This document shows, piece by piece, positions 27,211-36,071 of a stretch of DNA of 64,000 nt (positions are counted from its first letter, which is position 1; every line of letters begins with the position of its first letter). The notes beneath the pieces are model-generated. The model searched no databases. It saw only the letters and a list, made by a program, of their open reading frames with translations, and was not told where the DNA came from. A program made the translations under genes and the position numbers. This DNA comes from JACXVD01 sp020446665 (GTDB lineage: Bacteria > Pseudomonadota > Alphaproteobacteria > Sphingomonadales > Sphingomonadaceae): contig JAWKXQ010000008.1 in NCBI GenBank assembly GCA_041396905.1, forward strand, positions 1 through 64,000, given 5' to 3'.

Positions 27211-29670
27211 ATGAATTCGCAGACGGCAGACCTTCCCCCGGAGATTGAAAGCTGGTTTGCCAGCCGCAACTGGCGCATCCGAAGCCATCAGCTGGAGATG
27301 TTCGCCGTGGCCCGTTCCGGCCGCCATGCGATGCTGGTGGCGGATACGGGGGCGGGCAAGACGCTGGCCGGGTTCCTGCCAACGCTGGCGGATTTCTGCC
27401 CCTCCATGGGCACCTTGCCACCGGATGGCCTGCACACGCTTTATGTCTCTCCCTTGAAGGCGCTGGCGCATGATGTGCAGCGCAATTTGCTCACCCCGGT
27501 CGAAGAAATGGGGTTGGGCCTGCGGATCGAGACACGCAGCGGCGATACGCCAGCGGACCGCAAGAAACGCCAGCGCGCCCGCCCGCCGCATGTCTTGCTG
27601 ACCACGCCCGAAAGCCTTTCGCTGCTGCTCTCCTATCCCGAAAGCATGGAACTATTTGCCGGTCTGCGCCGGGTGGTGGTGGATGAAGTGCACGCCTTTG
27701 CCACCGGCAAGCGGGGTGACTTGCTGGCACTCTCGCTGGCGCGGCTGCAGGCTCTTGCGCCTGACATGCAGCGCGTGGCCCTGTCCGCGACTGTTGCCGA
27801 TCCGGAGGCGTTTCGCGGCTGGCTGGCACCGTGGGGCGATGTGGGCAGCACCGCGCTGGTGCAAGGTGAAAAGGGAGCAGACCCGCAGGTCGAGATCCTG
27901 CTGCCTCAGGAAGAGCGCGTGCCCTGGGGCGGCCATGCCGGCCGGTGGGCAATCCCGCAGCTTTACGAGGAAATCCGGCGCAACAAGACGACGCTGGTCT
28001 TTACCAATACGCGCTTTCTGGCGGAATATCTGTTCCAGCTGCTGTGGGAGGTGAACGAAGATCATCTGCCCATCGGTATTCACCATGGGTCGCTGGCCGT
28101 GGAGGCGCGGCGCAAGGTAGAAGGGGCAATGGCGCGCGGCGAACTGCGGGCATTGGTCTGTACCGCCAGCTTGGATCTGGGGGTAGATTGGGGCGATATT
28201 GATTGCGTGGTGCAAATGGGCGCGCCCAAGGGATCGAGCCGCTTGTTGCAGCGGATCGGGCGCGCCAATCACCGGCTCGACATGCCCAGCCGGGCAATCC
28301 TCGTCCCCGGCAACAGGTTTGAATTCCTCGAAGCGACGGCGGCCAAGGACGCAGTGGATGAAGGCCAGCGCGATGGTGAAGCGTTTCGCGCGGGCGGGCT
28401 GGATGTGTTGGCACAGCATGTCATGGCTTGCGCCTGTGCCGGGCCGTTTGACGAGGCGGAGTTGCTGGCGGAAATTCGTTCCAGCCTGGCTTATGCATGG
28501 GTCACTGAGGATGATTGGCAGCGTGTCCTCGATTTCGTCGCGACCGGTGGCTACGCGCTGCGGGCCTATGACAAATTTCGCCGGATCACGCGCGATGGGG
28601 ATGGGCGCTGGCGGCTGACGCATCCTGAATATGCCCAGCGCCACCGGATGAATGCCGGGATTATCGTCGATTCCGAAATGCTCAGCGTGCGGTTCCGCAA
28701 TGGGCGCAATCTGGGCAAGGTGGAGGAGCGCTTTGCCGCCACGCTTTCACCCGGTGATACATTCTACTTCGCGGGGATGAGCCTGGAGGTGGAACAGCTC
28801 AAGGACATGGATGTCATTGTCCGCGCGGCGAAGAAGAGCGCGACCATCCCCTCCTATGGCGGGCAGCGCCTGCCCCTGACCACCCATCTGGCGGAGCGTG
28901 TGCGGGCGATGTTGGTGGACCGCGCGGGTTGGGCGCGCTTTCCCGATGATGTCCGGGAATGGCTGGAAGTGCAGGACTGGCGCAGCCGCATGCCGGGGCC
29001 GGGCACTCTGCTGGTTGAAAGCTTTCCGCATCAGCGCAAACATTATTCCGTGTTCTATACGTTCGAAGGATGGAATGCGAACCAGTCGCTGGGCATGCTC
29101 ATCACCCGGAGGATGGAAGAGCGTGGACTGCAACCGGGCGGCTTCGTGGCGAATGATTATTCGCTGGCGGTGTGGGGGCTCAGGCCGGTGCGGGACCCCG
29201 CGCCGCTGCTGTCTCCGGATATTCTAACGCATGAATTTGTCGAATGGGTGCAGGAATCGCATCTGCTGCGCCGCGCCTTTCGGGAAGTGGCGGTGATTTC
29301 GGGACTGGTGGAACGGCAGCATCCGGGCAAGCGCAAAAGCGGCAAGCAAGTCACTTTCTCGACCGATCTGATTTACGACGTGCTCCGCAGGCATGAGCCG
29401 GATCATGTGCTGCTGGAAGCGGCCTGGGCCGATGCCCGCGCACGGATGACCGATGTAGGGCGGCTTGCGGATTTGCTCGATCGGGCGGGCGAGCAACTGG
29501 TCCATATCGAACTGGAACGTGTGAGTCCGCTGGCCGTGCCCGTGATGACCATGATTGGCCGTGAGGCAGTGCCGCAGGGCGCGGTGGACGAGGAATTGCT
29601 GCTGGAGGCAGAAAGCCTCGCCGCCGCAGCCATGCGGTTGGACCCGCTGGATGAGAACGGCGATGGCTGA
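27211..29670 (+). CDS. Ligase-associated DNA damage response DEXH-box helicase (Lhr-like)
   Basis: This 819-residue superfamily 2 helicase of the Lhr group has Walker A ADTGAGKTLAGF, a DEVH box (VVVDEVHAF), motif III LSATVAD, and C-terminal helicase motifs around LGVDWGDIDCVVQMGAPKGS and QRIGRANHR. The Lhr-type C-terminal domain follows. In many proteobacteria this helicase is encoded with an ATP-dependent DNA ligase, a ligase-associated exonuclease and a phosphoesterase. None of those partners is adjacent here. ATG at 27211 begins at MNSQTADLPPEIESWFASRN, typical for the family; the frame upstream to 27166 lacks support. The 3' end reaches the exbD paralogue gene from the opposite direction. 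Confidence 0.92.
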   Translation: MNSQTADLPPEIESWFASRNWRIRSHQLEMFAVARSGRHAMLVADTGAGKTLAGFLPTLADFCPSMGTLPPDGLHTLYVSPLKALAHDVQRNLLTPVEEMGLGLRIETRSGDTPADRKKRQRARPPHVLLTTPESLSLLLSYPESMELFAGLRRVVVDEVHAFATGKRGDLLALSLARLQALAPDMQRVALSATVADPEAFRGWLAPWGDVGSTALVQGEKGADPQVEILLPQEERVPWGGHAGRWAIPQLYEEIRRNKTTLVFTNTRFLAEYLFQLLWEVNEDHLPIGIHHGSLAVEARRKVEGAMARGELRALVCTASLDLGVDWGDIDCVVQMGAPKGSSRLLQRIGRANHRLDMPSRAILVPGNRFEFLEATAAKDAVDEGQRDGEAFRAGGLDVLAQHVMACACAGPFDEAELLAEIRSSLAYAWVTEDDWQRVLDFVATGGYALRAYDKFRRITRDGDGRWRLTHPEYAQRHRMNAGIIVDSEMLSVRFRNGRNLGKVEERFAATLSPGDTFYFAGMSLEVEQLKDMDVIVRAAKKSATIPSYGGQRLPLTTHLAERVRAMLVDRAGWARFPDDVREWLEVQDWRSRMPGPGTLLVESFPHQRKHYSVFYTFEGWNANQSLGMLITRRMEERGLQPGGFVANDYSLAVWGLRPVRDPAPLLSPDILTHEFVEWVQESHLLRRAFREVAVISGLVERQHPGKRKSGKQVTFSTDLIYDVLRRHEPDHVLLEAAWADARARMTDVGRLADLLDRAGEQLVHIELERVSPLAVPVMTMIGREAVPQGAVDEELLLEAESLAAAAMRLDPLDENGDG

Positions 29671-29675
29671 TCTGG

Positions 29676-30107
29676 TCAGGTCCCGAACTGGCGATATTTC
29701 TCATTGCCGATAAAGCCGAATTTCGTCACGCCGCTGGCTCTGATTACCTGCAAGACGCGCGCCGAACGATCATAGCTGGCGAGTGGATCAGGTTCGAACT
29801 GCAATTCGGGCTCCACCGGCATGTCCTGCACCGCGCCGAGCAAGGCAACCAACTGGCCCTCGCTGATATGGTCACCATTCCAGAGAAGCTGATCCTGAGC
29901 GTCGATGCTGACCTTGTTCTTGATAGGGTCAGGTGCGTCAGGGAAACCGCAATCGATCTTGCATTGGGGCAGGTCGATATCGACCGAGTGGGTCGCAACC
30001 GGGATGGTCATGATGAACATGATGAGCAGCACCAGCATCACATCGATCAGCGGTGTCGTGTTCATTTCACACATGGGCTCTCTGCCGGGTGCATGCGCAA
30101 AAGCCAT
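29676..30107 (-). CDS. exbD: ExbD/TolR-family biopolymer transport protein (third paralogue)
   Basis: This 143-residue protein has one N-terminal membrane segment with the conserved MNTTPLIDVMLVLLIMFIMT, whose Asp is the proton-translocating residue, and a periplasmic domain ending ASGVTKFGFIGNEKYRQFGT. It is a close paralogue of the exbD at 30274-30723, but its linker carries two cysteines (CKIDCGFPD) where the other has a Pro/Asn stretch. ATG at 30107 is chosen because GGAGGGG stands just upstream. A Rho-independent terminator separates it from the main tonB operon, so it may be expressed separately. Confidence 0.9.
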   Translation of the reverse strand: MAFAHAPGREPMCEMNTTPLIDVMLVLLIMFIMTIPVATHSVDIDLPQCKIDCGFPDAPDPIKNKVSIDAQDQLLWNGDHISEGQLVALLGAVQDMPVEPELQFEPDPLASYDRSARVLQVIRASGVTKFGFIGNEKYRQFGT

Positions 30108-30214
30108 AATCCCCTCCTCTTCAAGGGGACACTTGTCCTGAACCACCTGCGCCTATGTTACAATATTACATGGACTTTGCAAGGCCCGGGCATGTGACCC
30201 TGAGCGCAGGCAAC

Positions 30215-30243
30215 AAAAAAGGGGCGGATCGCTCCGCCCCTTT
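30215..30243 (-). terminator. Rho-independent terminator of the tonB-exbBDD operon
   Basis: GGGGCGGA (30221-30228) and TCCGCCCC (30233-30240) form a perfect GC-rich stem with a TCGC loop, followed on the minus strand by six T (complement of 30220-30215). It lies 31 bases after the second exbD stop and before the third exbD gene, so most transcripts should stop here. Confidence 0.85.
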
Positions 30244-30273
30244 CGTGTGCCTGTGTGGCTGTTGGCAGTGTGT

Positions 30274-30723
30274 TTACTGCGAACCGCCAGCCTTGCCGAA
30301 CGAACGATATTTCTCGTTGCCGACGAAGCCGAACTTGGTGACGCCCGATGCCTTGATGATGTTCAGCACCTTTGCCGACAGGTCGTAAGACGCAGCGGAT
30401 TCCGGTTCGAACTGCAGTTCGGGCTCAGGAACGATGGTCTTGGTCGCGTTGAGGTTACGAACCAGCTCACCCTGATCGATCGGGTCTGCATTCCACAGAA
30501 TCTGGCCCTCAGCGGTCAGAACGATCTTGTTCTTGATCGGATCAATCTGATCCTCCGGCGGAGGGTTCGGGTTGGGCTGCGGAAGGTCAATATCGACCGA
30601 GTGGGTCGCAACCGGGATCGTGATGATGAACATGATGAGGAGAACGAGCATGACGTCGATCAACGGCGTCGTGTTCATTTCCATCATCGGCGAGCCATCA
30701 TCCTTGCCGCCTGACATTGCCAT
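30274..30723 (-). CDS. exbD: ExbD/TolR-family biopolymer transport protein
   Basis: This 149-residue protein has the ExbD signature MNTTPLIDVMLVLLIMFIIT (membrane helix with the functional Asp) and a periplasmic domain (PEPELQFEPESAASYDLSAK, ASGVTKFGFVGNEKYRSFG). With ExbB it forms the proton-driven motor that energises TonB and outer-membrane receptors. AGGAG lies nine bases before ATG 30723. It is the fourth gene of the tonB-exbB-exbD-exbD operon and closely resembles the gene at 29676-30107. Confidence 0.93.
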   Translation of the reverse strand: MAMSGGKDDGSPMMEMNTTPLIDVMLVLLIMFIITIPVATHSVDIDLPQPNPNPPPEDQIDPIKNKIVLTAEGQILWNADPIDQGELVRNLNATKTIVPEPELQFEPESAASYDLSAKVLNIIKASGVTKFGFVGNEKYRSFGKAGGSQ

Positions 30724-30757
30724 GGTGGGTTACTCCTGAATTATGCGCCAGGCCCGG

Positions 30758-31291
30758 TCAGCCCTTGGGGTCAACCGGGTTGGAGATGAATCCGACAGTC
30801 GGATAACCGGCCGCCTGGACGTTATAAATGGCCCCTGCAACGCAGCGCCACGGTGCATTCACGTCACCGCGAATATGCACCTGCGGGATCAGATCCGGAT
30901 CTTCCATGATGGCTTCGACACCGCCAGCGCGCTGCACGATACCGTCAAGACGCTTGAATGCTTCGTCATAGAGTTCCTCGGACGAGACCGGGGTAACATT
31001 GTTGAAATACACCCGGCATTCACCCTGACGCGATGCGCCTTCGAAGCCCGGTTCACCGGCGCTGCGGCCAGCAGCATCGGCTGTCGTCACCGTCAGCAGC
31101 AGGTTCTCGACCTTGTCCTTGGACTCGGCGGAAACCATGATCGGGATTTCCAGCTTTTCAATCGTCTGGATCGCGACCGGAACTGCGATGAGGAAGATGA
31201 TGAGGAGCACGAGCATCACATCCACCAGCGGGGTGGTGTTGATGTCCGACATCGGCGTTTCGGCGCCGTCGCCTCCCATAGCACTAGCCAT
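30758..31291 (-). CDS. exbD: ExbD/TolR-family biopolymer transport protein (long form)
   Basis: This 177-residue protein opens with MSDINTTPLVDVMLVLLIIF after a short Met/Gly-rich cytoplasmic tail and has a larger periplasmic domain than the other two copies (FNNVTPVSSEELYDEAFKRL, IPQVHIRGDVNAPWRCVAGA). The membrane Asp is present. It directly follows exbB, so it is the most likely principal ExbD partner. Having two dissimilar ExbD subunits in one operon is common in sphingomonads and xanthomonads. AAAGGA lies about nine bases before ATG 31291. Confidence 0.92.
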   Translation of the reverse strand: MASAMGGDGAETPMSDINTTPLVDVMLVLLIIFLIAVPVAIQTIEKLEIPIMVSAESKDKVENLLLTVTTADAAGRSAGEPGFEGASRQGECRVYFNNVTPVSSEELYDEAFKRLDGIVQRAGGVEAIMEDPDLIPQVHIRGDVNAPWRCVAGAIYNVQAAGYPTVGFISNPVDPKG

Positions 31292-31338
31292 GGCTCTTTC
31301 CTTTCGTTCTTAAGGTCTGAAAACTACAGTTGGTGGGT

Positions 31339-31360
31339 GGGGCGACCGGCTGGCCGCCCC
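31339..31360. repeat. Hairpin between exbB and exbD
   Basis: GGGGCG (31339-31344) pairs with CGCCCC (31355-31360), with a GC-rich internal loop, inside the exbB-exbD gap. There is no T-run, so it is more likely an mRNA-stabilising or attenuating structure that could favour more ExbB than ExbD than a full terminator. That role is inference. Confidence 0.45.
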
Positions 31361-31376
31361 GTCACAAACTGTGTGA

Positions 31377-32138
31377 TCAGGCCTTAGCAGCCGGCTTGGC
31401 GGGAGCAGCAGCCGGCTTGGCAGCCGGTGCAGCAGCAACTGCGGGCTTCACAGCGCCCTTGGAGTTGATGTTCGCCAGCAGATCGGTCGAGAAGCCGTTG
31501 AGCAGCTCAGCGATCTTCTTGTTGCGGGCCTGCAGCCAGTTATAGGCAAGCACAGCAGGCACAGCGACGAGCAGACCGATGGCGGTCATGATCAGAGCTT
31601 CACCAACCGGACCAGCGACCTTGTCGATCGAAGCCGAACCGGCGAGACCGATGTTGATCAGGGCGCGGTAGATACCGATAACCGTACCGAGCAGACCAAC
31701 GAACGGAGCGGTTGCACCGGTCGTTGCGAGGAAGGCCAGACCGCCAGCAAGCTTCGAGTTGATCGAGGCTTCCGAACGGCTCAGCGAACCGTGCATCCAG
31801 TCATGCGCTTCGAGGCTGTCGGTCATCTTGCCGTGCTCGTCTTCAGCTTTGACAGCGTCGTCAACCAGCTGGCGCCATGCGCTGTTCTTGTCGAGCTTGG
31901 TAGCACCTTCCTTGATGCTCGGCGCGCGCCAGAAATTGCTGCGGACAGCCTTGTACTGGTTCATGATCTTGTTCTGCTCAAGCAGCTTGGTGAACAGGAT
32001 GTAGAACGAGCCGACCGACATGATAACCAGCACGCCAAAAATGGACCAGGCGATAACACCGCCCTGTTCCATGGCTTCGATGAAGCCAAACTGGTTCTTC
32101 GGCGCTTCGGCCGCTGCGGCAAGAAGTTCGATAAACAT
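31377..32138 (-). CDS. exbB: ExbB/TolQ/MotA-family proton channel
   Basis: This 253-residue inner-membrane protein has three hydrophobic segments, the first near residues 27-50 (GVIAWSIFGVLVIMSVGSFY). The MotA/TolQ/ExbB core follows: LAGGLAFLATTGATAPFVGL, LGTVIGIYRALINIGLAGSA, then VGEALIMTAIGLLVAVPAVL. An Ala/Pro/Lys-rich C-terminal tail (AAAPAAKPAAAPAKPAAKA) is a feature of alphaproteobacterial copies. It forms the pentameric channel of the TonB energising complex. The flanking genes are tonB and exbD. Confidence 0.95.
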   Translation of the reverse strand: MFIELLAAAAEAPKNQFGFIEAMEQGGVIAWSIFGVLVIMSVGSFYILFTKLLEQNKIMNQYKAVRSNFWRAPSIKEGATKLDKNSAWRQLVDDAVKAEDEHGKMTDSLEAHDWMHGSLSRSEASINSKLAGGLAFLATTGATAPFVGLLGTVIGIYRALINIGLAGSASIDKVAGPVGEALIMTAIGLLVAVPAVLAYNWLQARNKKIAELLNGFSTDLLANINSKGAVKPAVAAAPAAKPAAAPAKPAAKA

Positions 32139-32183
32139 TGCGAAAGTCCTCTCAGAAAGAAGCAGGTATAAAAAGGGTTAGGA

Positions 32184-32218
32184 CCCTGGTCGGCGAACCC
32201 CTTGTCCGACGACCAGGG
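32184..32218. repeat. Hairpin between tonB and exbB
   Basis: CCCTGGTCG (32184-32192) and CGACCAGGG (32210-32218) form a perfect 9-base stem around a 17-base loop in the tonB-exbB gap. On the transcribed strand a short T5 run occurs about ten bases after the stem, too far for a standard terminator. Possible partial terminator or processing site giving unequal tonB and exbB mRNA levels. Confidence 0.5.
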
Positions 32219-32226
32219 CAGAAAGT

Positions 32227-32895
32227 TTATTCGGGGATCTGCCAGCGTACGGAGCTGGACCACGAACCTGAGGTAGGTTGCCCGTTGCCGTCAGTTGCGG
32301 CCCTGAAACGACCACGACGCGAAATGTTCTTGCAAGTCGCTTCGTCGAGGTCCGCATGACCACTGGAGCGCGTCACCTGGCAGCTCGCCACGCGACCTTT
32401 GGCATCAACAGTCACGGTAAAGCCGGTGGTGCCTTCACGATCCTCACGCAGGGCGCGAGAAGGATAGTCGTTCGGCGTTGCCCAGTTGCCTGGGTTACCA
32501 CGCGGTTCCGGCCCCTTGGGCTGGAATTTCGGCGGCGGCGGCGGCGGCGGTGCCGGCGGCGCTGGCGGCGGAACCTTCAGCACCGGCGGAGCGGGCGGAG
32601 GGATCGTAGGCTGCGTCTGGATCGGCGGCGGAGCCGGCGCAATGTTAATCGGAGGCGGCGGCGCCACGGGGGGCGGCGGTGCCACTTCCTGTTTCGGCTG
32701 TTCCTCTGGGGGCGGCGGTTCCTCTTCGGGAACTTCCTCCTCAATATCTACTGTCGTCACACGCTCGACGACCTTTTGCACCGCCGAATAGGCGAGGCCG
32801 GTCACCAGCGCGTAGCCAACAAGCAGATGGATCAGCGCAACGATGATAATCGCTACAACGCGGTTACCGCTCATCTGTTGGTCAGCGTAAGCCAT
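32227..32895 (-). CDS. tonB: TonB energy-transducing protein
   Basis: This 222-residue protein has a short cytoplasmic N-terminus, one membrane helix (VVAIIIVALIHLLVGYALVT, with the His of TonB-type anchors) and a Glu/Pro then poly-Pro spacer of about 85 residues (EEVPEEEPPPPEEQPKQEV onward). The C-terminal TonB domain reads YPSRALREDREGTTGFTVTV and GRVASCQVTRSSGHADLDEA. It spans the periplasm to drive TonB-dependent receptors such as the one at 1530-4025. It is the first gene of the tonB-exbB-exbD-exbD operon. The C-terminal domain carries two cysteines (CQV, CKN), common in this branch. Confidence 0.94.
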   Translation of the reverse strand: MAYADQQMSGNRVVAIIIVALIHLLVGYALVTGLAYSAVQKVVERVTTVDIEEEVPEEEPPPPEEQPKQEVAPPPPVAPPPPINIAPAPPPIQTQPTIPPPAPPVLKVPPPAPPAPPPPPPPKFQPKGPEPRGNPGNWATPNDYPSRALREDREGTTGFTVTVDAKGRVASCQVTRSSGHADLDEATCKNISRRGRFRAATDGNGQPTSGSWSSSVRWQIPE

Positions 32896-33218
32896 TCAGT
32901 CGCATCACTCCATCAACACAAACGGGCCGGAAACCGACCCACCCCATCCGGCACAGCGCAAAGGCCGCCGGACCAAATTCCATGCTGTCCACCCTGCCGT
33001 CCCGCCGAGGCGATAGACGGACTTGCCCGCGACCCCTCGTAAAGATCCGGCGCGGACCCGCCGGGATTTTTTATTGTTCAGTTCCCGGTCAGCGGCGATC
33101 ATTAGCTACGATAACCGACCCAAGCAAACGCTTTATCGGTAAATTTACGATTCAATAGGCTTGCCCGGCCGCTTGCGGGCGGTGATGAGTCGATCCGGCC
33201 AATCCTGCCGAGGCGCAG
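32896..33218. other. Intergenic region upstream of tonB
   Basis: This 323-base stretch between the divergent tonB operon and the secreted-protein gene at 33219 must contain the tonB promoter. An A+T-richer part around 33060-33160 is the best candidate. No convincing Fur box or other known operator was found, and no small gene is supported. Confidence 0.4.
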
Positions 33219-34103
33219 ATGATATTTGGAAAGACATTCTCGATGCCCCTTGCCCGTTCAGCAATTTTTGCAGCAACCATAGCGACTTGTGTAGCAATTG
33301 CTGCACCTGTGCAGGCGCAGTCCGCCGGTGTTGATGATGTGGTGGCACCCCAGCTGACCTATGCGGACCTGGCTGACCTTTCAGACGCCGCAACGATAGT
33401 GGTCAAAGCGCAGATTCGCCGCCAGGTGCAGCTGGAGCCGGAGCGGGCACCTGGCCTCAAGCCCGGATTCGTGCGGCTCTATATCGAGGCTGAAACGCTT
33501 TACCTGCTCACGGGCAATGCCCCGATCGGCGAATCGCTGCGTTACCTCGTCGATGTTCCGCTCGATTCGCGGGGCAAGCCGCCCAAACTGAAGAAGCAGG
33601 ACATGCTGCTCTTCGCGCGCACTGTACCCGGCAGACCGGGCGAGTTGGGACTGGTCGGCCCGGGAGCGCAGCAACCTTGGAGCGAAGCGCTGGAAGCACG
33701 CTTGCGCCCAATCCTGGCAGAACTGGTGCAAGCTGATTCGCCTGCAGCTGTCACAGGTGTGCGGGATGCGATCTCGGTCGCGGGCAATCTTGCTGGCGAA
33801 TCGGAAACGCAGATATTCCTTTCCACCACGGATGGAACGCCAGTCTCGCTGGCAATCATCAGGCGGCCTGGCATGACGCCAGTGTGGGGCGTATCATGGA
33901 GTGACATCGTCGATCAGGCGGCTCGCCCGCCAGAAGCCGGTACATTGCGCTGGTATCGCCTCGCCTGTTTCCTGCCAGATACCATCCCGGCCAGTGCGAA
34001 TCTCTCACGCGACAGCGAATCGCGAACGCGCGCTGCGCAGGATTATCGGTTGGTGTTGCAGCAACTTGGCACTTGCGAGCGCAGCCTGCGCCGACCGCAA
34101 TAG
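33219..34103 (+). CDS. Secreted protein of unknown function
   Basis: This 294-residue precursor has a signal peptide ending near AAPVQAQS (residue about 34). The mature part is moderately acidic with no recognised domain. Notable segments are LTYADLADLSDAATIVVKAQ, FVRLYIEAETLYLLTGNAPI, LKKQDMLLFARTVPGRPGEL and a C-terminal pair of cysteines (RLACFLPD, LGTCERSLRRPQ). It appears to be a conserved hypothetical of sphingomonads. It lies upstream of hom on the same strand with a 64-base gap. Confidence 0.75.
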   Translation: MIFGKTFSMPLARSAIFAATIATCVAIAAPVQAQSAGVDDVVAPQLTYADLADLSDAATIVVKAQIRRQVQLEPERAPGLKPGFVRLYIEAETLYLLTGNAPIGESLRYLVDVPLDSRGKPPKLKKQDMLLFARTVPGRPGELGLVGPGAQQPWSEALEARLRPILAELVQADSPAAVTGVRDAISVAGNLAGESETQIFLSTTDGTPVSLAIIRRPGMTPVWGVSWSDIVDQAARPPEAGTLRWYRLACFLPDTIPASANLSRDSESRTRAAQDYRLVLQQLGTCERSLRRPQ

Positions 34104-34167
34104 GTTCTGGCCATCTGCGCAGAGCTGGCCTAGTGGCGCCCTCGCATCAGATTGAGGGACCGACGAC

Positions 34168-35475
34168 ATGGCTGAACCGCTGCGCATTGCTCTGGCTGGG
34201 CTTGGCACTGTGGGCGCGGGGGTGATCCGTTTGCTGGATCAGAACCGCGACTTGCTGGCTGCCCGTGCCGGTCGCCCGCTGGAAGTGGTTGCCGTAAGCG
34301 CGCGTGATCGCAGCAAGGATCGCGGCGTCGACCTGTCCCGCTTTGCGTGGGAAGACGATATGACCGCCATGGCAGCGCGCGGCGATGTGGATGTCGTGGT
34401 GGAACTGGTCGGCGGCTCGGACGGTCCCGCGCTTACCCTTGCGCGCAATGCGATTCGCGCAGGCAAGGGCCTCGTCACTGCCAACAAGGCTATGATTGCT
34501 CATCACGGGATGGAGCTGGCCGAAGCGGCAGAGGTAGCCAATGTCGCGCTGCGTTTCGAAGCAGCCGTTGCCGGGGGTATTCCGGTGGTAAAGGGGCTGC
34601 GCGAAGGCGCCTCTGCCAATGCCATCGAGCAGATCTATGGCATCCTCAACGGGACCTGCAATTACATCCTCTCCACCATGGAAGACAGCGGTGCCGATTT
34701 CGGCGAAACGCTGCACGCGGCGCAGGAACTGGGCTATGCCGAAGCCGACCCGACCTTTGATATCGAAGGGATTGATGCGGCGCACAAGCTCGCCATCCTG
34801 GCCGGGATCGCTTTTGGGACGCGGATTGATTTCGCCTCAGTGGATTGCGCCGGCGTGTCGCGCGTGCGCGCGCAGGATATTGCGCAGGCCGATGCGCTGG
34901 GCTTTGTCATTCGCCTGATCGGGCGGGCAGATATTGATACGACGTCAGGTGAAGCGCGCCTGTTCCAGCGCGTGCAGCCTTGCCTGGTGGACAAGGAACA
35001 TCCGCTGGCAGCGGTTGATGGCCCGACCAATGCTGTGGTGGCAGAGGGCAATTATGTCGGCCGTCTGCTGTTCCAGGGTGCAGGTGCCGGGGACGGCCCG
35101 ACCGCCAGTGCCGTGGTTGCTGATCTGATAGACATTGCCCGCGGCGATGCTGGCATGCCTTTTTCCATCCCGGCGGCCACCATGGTCCCGATGACCAAGG
35201 CGGATACCGGACACCGCACTGGCCATAATTACATCCGTTTCACCGTGACTGACCGCCCCGGCGTGCTGGCTGAGATTACCGCCGCCATGCGTGATGCAGG
35301 CGTGTCGATCGAAAGCCTGATCCAGCAGGGCAAGCCTGAGGAAGGGGGCGAAGTTCTGGTGGCGATGGTCACGCATGAAGGCCCGGAAAGCGCGGTAACC
35401 GAAGCGCTGCGCCTGCTTGACGGGTCAGCCAGCCTTACTGCTGAACCGCTGGTGATGCCGATCCTTGAAGCCTGA
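34168..35475 (+). CDS. hom: Homoserine dehydrogenase
   Basis: This 435-residue enzyme reduces aspartate semialdehyde to homoserine, the branch point to threonine and methionine. Seen: NAD(P)-binding IALAGLGTVGAGVIRLL, the catalytic-domain blocks TANKAMIAHHG, FEAAVAGGIPVVKGLREG, ILNGTCNYILSTMED and GYAEADPTFDIEGIDAAHK. A C-terminal ACT domain (DRPGVLAEITAAMRDAGVSI) normally binds threonine for feedback inhibition. The length is standard for the ACT-containing form. Confidence 0.97.
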   Translation: MAEPLRIALAGLGTVGAGVIRLLDQNRDLLAARAGRPLEVVAVSARDRSKDRGVDLSRFAWEDDMTAMAARGDVDVVVELVGGSDGPALTLARNAIRAGKGLVTANKAMIAHHGMELAEAAEVANVALRFEAAVAGGIPVVKGLREGASANAIEQIYGILNGTCNYILSTMEDSGADFGETLHAAQELGYAEADPTFDIEGIDAAHKLAILAGIAFGTRIDFASVDCAGVSRVRAQDIAQADALGFVIRLIGRADIDTTSGEARLFQRVQPCLVDKEHPLAAVDGPTNAVVAEGNYVGRLLFQGAGAGDGPTASAVVADLIDIARGDAGMPFSIPAATMVPMTKADTGHRTGHNYIRFTVTDRPGVLAEITAAMRDAGVSIESLIQQGKPEEGGEVLVAMVTHEGPESAVTEALRLLDGSASLTAEPLVMPILEA

Positions 35476-35493
35476 CCGGCTAGCCAAAACGCA

Positions 35494-35997
35494 TCATTGA
35501 GCCGGTGCCAACCCGGCATCATCCGGGCTTGTTTCATAGCCCATCGGAGGCAGTCCCCGCCCGACCCGGTCAGCATCAGACCCGATCGGGGTAGCAGGCA
35601 GTTCCTCGAAATTGATCAGGATCGCTGGTGGTGCGGGGCAGGGATTGAACAGGAAGCCGCACAATCCGCTGACGGTGGGCGGGCCGGTAAAAATATACTC
35701 CCCGGCTACGTCAGGTGTCCTGATATCGCCTTCGTTCATTGTCTCTTCGGCAAAACGGCTTTCAGAATCGTCGCTGGAATAAAGCCGGTGCTGGCTGTTG
35801 TCGCGCTGGCCGCACACAACAATCTCGTTGGTGATGATGGCCGCTTCCTGCTCGGCCTTGCACAAAGCTTCATCGGCCTTGTCCGGCTCCGGCGTGGTGT
35901 CGACCAATATGTCGATCCGTTCAGGCGGCTCTGCCCCTGCGGGGGCGGCGATGCTGGCGAGAGTGAGGGCTGACAATCCCGCCCGGATTCTGGACAC
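35494..35997 (-). CDS. Small secreted protein, paralogue of the next gene
   Basis: This 167-residue protein has a signal peptide (ending PAGAEP). A conserved C-terminal half is shared with the neighbouring gene at 36072-36557: DVAGEYIFTG, then CP.PPAI......LP..P.GSDADR...GL. Before it is a Cys-containing EIVVCGQRD block that also recurs there as EIVVCAG. The start is GTG at 35997, with GGAG eight bases upstream. Function unknown. The repeated VVC and CP motifs suggest a disulfide-containing envelope protein. Confidence 0.75.
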   Translation of the reverse strand: MSRIRAGLSALTLASIAAPAGAEPPERIDILVDTTPEPDKADEALCKAEQEAAIITNEIVVCGQRDNSQHRLYSSDDSESRFAEETMNEGDIRTPDVAGEYIFTGPPTVSGLCGFLFNPCPAPPAILINFEELPATPIGSDADRVGRGLPPMGYETSPDDAGLAPAQ

Positions 35998-36071
35998 AAT
36001 CGAACTCCGATTTACTGCCCCCTTGCAGCCCCTACCAAGCGCCCTGCTGCTGAACCGTGTGTGAATGCGCC

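Noticed and set aside
27652..28644. 330-residue minus-strand frame inside the helicase gene
   Set aside because: Antisense shadow; the helicase motifs on the plus strand are intact.
29664..29714. ATG overlapping the helicase stop, possible start of the ligase-associated phosphoesterase
   Set aside because: The frame closes after 16 codons and does not resemble that family.
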